From the NCBI GenBank assembly GCA_032718475.1, contig JAUCBJ010002611.1, positions 1-21,752 on the forward strand: a DNA stretch of 21,752 nt, written 5' to 3'. Made by a program: the position numbers and the translations under genes. Positions 19,364 through 21,752 of the stretch are shown here, piece after piece; the stretch's first letter is position 1, and every line of letters begins with the position of its first letter. Under the pieces are notes generated by a model. That model ran no database searches, had not been told where the DNA came from, and saw only the letters and a list, made by a program, of their open reading frames with translations. The DNA comes from Nemertoderma westbladi (lineage: Eukaryota > Xenacoelomorpha > Nemertodermatida > Nemertodermatidae).

Positions 19364-20364
19364 ACTAGTGACGGGCCTAGCGGCCCGATAAGGAACCGAC
19401 TTTTTATTTTAAATAAAAGAGACAATGAGAATTAGTATAGAACTAATAATTATCTAAAAATACAATCATATTTCATACAATAATTATTAATAAATTCGAT
19501 CCATTATTAGTTGCTCAATTCTAGAACAAAATCGACCTGCAACTAGTGAAGACCTCGTTTTGGAATTTCGAAACCACGCTGGTGCGATGCGCGATATCGT
19601 GTTTAGTTAATAAATTGAAAACTCCATCAATTCATGTGCAATCAGTAATAAGAAATCGCGATAAATGTAATTAAATAAAAATTATTCTAGAAAAATTTTC
19701 CTCAAAAAGTATGAAATCTTGGCATTGGTGACGCGAAACTAGGCTAGTGAGATTCAGGATATTGCGTTTAATATAAAAATCGAAAACGCTATCGAATTCC
19801 GTAAAGGCGTTAATAAAATACTGCAACTTTTTTGAAATTTGTAAAATTCTAGAACTAGAAAAAAATAATTTTTGAACGGCGCTGTTTGGGGTTTCGAAAC
19901 ATGGATAGGCTGAAAGAGGACATCGAATTAAGTTGAAAAATGAAAACCCCATCGAATTTGGACAAAGCGTTCCGGAGTTATAGCGGATCGAAAAAAATTG
20001 ACCCCCCCCAGTCGCCAAAAATTTACAGTAATTTAAAATTTTGCAAAAAAAATTATTTGCGTTATTTTTGATGGCGAATCGATTGGCAGTACTGGCTACG
20101 AAAAATTTTTTTTGAAATTTTTGGTCAGAAAAAAAAACATGGAAAAAGTATATTCTTAAAAAGATTTGATGTCTTTGCCTATGGTCAGAGAATGATCCAA
20201 CTCTGTACTTGGCAATCGCTCAAATCCATTCAGCTGAATGGCACAGTAGAGTAAACTAAAGTAAATTCCCTATACAATGTTCTGAAGGGGAGACTGACAG
20301 AGAGTAATCCAACAATAAAACATTTTGCAATAATGTTGGCATTAATGTAGCCAACACACTGTGT
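19364..20364 (+). mobile_element. Helentron/HINE-like unit 5 (type A), left part
   Basis: Type A 5' hairpin at 19373-19386 and the three-repeat core are present. The unit is interrupted after CACTGTGT at 20364 and resumes at 21590, so the left part is about 1.0 kb. Closest to unit 3 by shared details such as GACCCCCCCCAG and GCGTTATTTTTGATGG. Confidence 0.75.
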
Positions 20365-20418
20365 GGGGCGAGCCACGAAGTGAGTGAGCCTTAGCGTAGT
20401 GGTACCATTAATCAACCT

Positions 20419-20463
20419 GTCGTTCTGTCGTTCTGTCGTTCTGTCGTTCTGTCGTTCTGTCGT
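20419..20463. repeat. 8-bp microsatellite GTCGTTCT, ~5.5 copies
   Basis: Five perfect GTCGTTCT units plus a partial copy, inside the insertion near its left end. Microsatellites close to one terminus are typical of HINE-like elements. Confidence 0.95.
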
Positions 20464-21361
20464 GTTCAATTTTAAACGTTAATAACTCGGCCAATCTTTG
20501 ATGAAATCTATCCAAACTTGGTACACATGTTGTTTGGCAAAAGTTTAGAAATTTTCCAAGTAGAATTTCCGTGTGGCCTTCGAGAAGCTAAGATAATAGC
20601 AGTTAATTAGTTAATTAAGTTGATTACGGTGAAAACACCATTTTCAACCTGCCTTTTAAAGGAAATTAATTGTTTTACAGTATAAGATTTAAATAATTAT
20701 AATTAAAAATTATACAGATGTAATCCACATACGCCATTCTATTATAGTTTTTAATTAGTTCAAGTGATTTGCTTTAATAATTGTGTCTTTAATTGATCTA
20801 AAGTAATTAAAACGGCATAAAAAATTGATTCTATTAAATACTGATCATTTATTGGCCAACTTGCAAGTTGGCTGGTACATAGATGGGGGATGTGTGTGTA
20901 AGGGAGCCAGTTGCTGGGAATGCCAGTGGAGGGGGGTTGTATGTAACTAGCCACACGGCTGCCAGCTAGACCTAACGAGATTGAAACCTGCATTCCCTAC
21001 CTCCTATTACACTATAGAGTCTGTGTTCTTTAGTCTCAGGTAATAGACAGATCTCATTTAATGATTGTCAGTCAATAAGATTACCACTGCGCAGAAGGCT
21101 TATATCCAAAATTGTTTATTTCTCAAAATATTATGCTTATTATTTTTTGATGGGATTTCTGTGTATTTTAATTGTCTAAGTTTTCAGAGGCATTAACAGT
21201 ATATTAAATAAATTATTTGAATATCATTCATTACTGCATCGACTGTATTTAGTACTGCGTAGATTATATTCCTATAAACCACCTGGCTTCGCATATTGAA
21301 CGTGCGATTGGAAATAAGTTCGTGCTACCTTCCGTGGGTGGTAGATGTCGCGGTTATGTAT

Positions 21362-21416
21362 TGGTGGGTGGGAAGGGTGGGGGGGGGGGGGGGGTGGTGG
21401 GGTGGGGTGGGGGTGC
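21362..21416. repeat. G-rich tract with 16-G run
   Basis: An almost pure G/T stretch with many GGG runs contains an uninterrupted run of 16 G at 21379-21394. The runs are numerous and closely spaced enough for G-quadruplex formation. Length may be unreliable in sequencing. Confidence 0.9.
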
Positions 21417-21589
21417 AGATTTAAAGGGCTGAACACGTACTGTCCCTCTTTTTTTGATTGATTGGCGGTGTGGTTAAATTTCTAAATTTTACTAATTTAT
21501 AAAGTTAAATACTGCTTTTGTGATACAGTCGCTCGATATTAATTTGTATCTCATAACTGGGCCTCGTGCTGCGCGAAGGCCCCACGAAC

Positions 21590-21752
21590 GTGTACTAAAG
21601 TCATTCAGCTTACATTAGCAGAGGGAGATATTCGCATAGAATGCATTGGGAAGAGTAATTCAGCTGAGGCGATTAACTAAACCAACCAGTTAATATTTGC
21701 TTTGACAGAGTGTCCTAGGGCCTAAACAAACAGTATGGGTGTACTGAGTACA
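21590..21752 (+). mobile_element. Unit 5 continuation, cut by window edge
   Basis: GTCATTCAGCTTACATTAGC, GAATGCATTGGGAAGAGTAA and GTATGGGTGTACTGAGTA match the right half of units 1-4 in order (compare 14929-15083). It picks up exactly where 20364 stopped. The microsatellite and 3' hairpin of this unit lie beyond the window. Confidence 0.75.

Larger units (their letters stand above)
20365..21589 (-). mobile_element. 1225-bp insertion splitting unit 5
   Basis: Unit 5 sequence breaks at GTGT (20361-20364) and resumes with GTGTAC at 21590, leaving a 4-bp direct repeat that may be a target-site duplication. The insert carries short inverted ends: GTGGGGC overlapping the left junction (20363-20369) and GCCCCAC near the right end (21579-21585). 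A hairpin-capable GGGCCTCG...CGAAGGCCC lies near 21559-21581. Read on the minus strand it ends in an 8-bp microsatellite plus a GC-rich tail, an architecture like the surrounding Helentron-like units but of another family. No coding sequence was recognised; the 77-codon frame at 20760-20993 has no known domain. Confidence 0.6.

Noticed and set aside
15067-19435. Plus-strand frames of 61-119 codons near the 3' ends of the units
   Set aside because: They run into the CAGC/CAGT microsatellite and 3' hairpin and begin in different frames between copies. The odd substitution pattern is kept as a finding, but a gene is not supported.
14219-20018. Minus-strand frames of 79-115 codons recurring in units 1, 2, 3 and 5
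   Set aside because: They follow the 164-bp core repeats and A/T tracts; recurrence reflects copy number of the element, not protein conservation.
20760-20993. 77-codon minus-strand ORF inside the nested insertion
   Set aside because: No recognisable domain, and it lies in a repeat-like, partly GC-skewed segment.
1-21752. tRNA, rRNA or other structured RNA genes
   Set aside because: I saw no cloverleaf with proper A and B boxes and no rRNA signature on either strand.

Overview
This is an AT-rich, repeat-dense animal nuclear window. The best evidence is one intact, intronless NMD3 gene, the eukaryotic 60S ribosomal-subunit export adaptor, on the minus strand at 6429-7943. The rest is mostly non-coding DNA dominated by short palindromic words (TACCGGTA, AGGCCT), tandem duplications and transposon-like structures. 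From memory the NMD3 sequence reads slightly more arthropod-like than vertebrate-like, so a marine invertebrate, perhaps a crustacean, is my guess, held weakly. There are no bacterial operons, rRNAs, tRNAs or CRISPR arrays.

Layout. 1-1511 (minus): a 503-codon open frame that runs off the left edge, encoding an unrecognised protein with an Ala/Glu/Lys/Arg-rich coiled-coil C-terminal part; gag-like or host, undecided. 1512-4719: AT-rich non-coding DNA with three tandem duplications (about 125, 290 and 69 bp). 4720-5193: a locally GC-richer patch with a possible micro-ORF, a possible exon and a 30-bp x 3 repeat. 5450-5911: seven copies of the palindrome TTCTAGAA. 6429-7943: NMD3. 8008-8042: a perfect 13-bp hairpin just upstream of NMD3.

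8139-12499: a giant imperfect palindrome (foldback element). Its arms are about 1.65 and 2.25 kb around a 460-bp unique loop. Each arm holds an array of 68-bp repeats and is tipped by 10-bp phased ATAGNNNGTT-type repeats. No coding sequence was seen, so it looks like a non-autonomous foldback transposon or palindromic duplication.

13912-21752: a head-to-tail array of five Helentron/HINE-like or 'pearl'-like units. Three type A units (1487, 1487 and 1485 bp) are followed by a 993-bp type B unit, then by a fifth, A-type unit split by a 1225-bp insertion (20365-21589) and cut by the window edge. Each unit has a 5' hairpin, a short sub-terminal word, an internal CAGT/CAGC microsatellite and a 3' hairpin. 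The striking point is that type A and type B use different sequences for both hairpins, yet in each type the 5' sub-terminal word matches that type's own 3' hairpin arm. This covariation suggests a paired end-recognition code and is the most interesting signal here.

The genes do not form a pathway: NMD3 is a housekeeping gene surrounded by mobile and satellite-like DNA.
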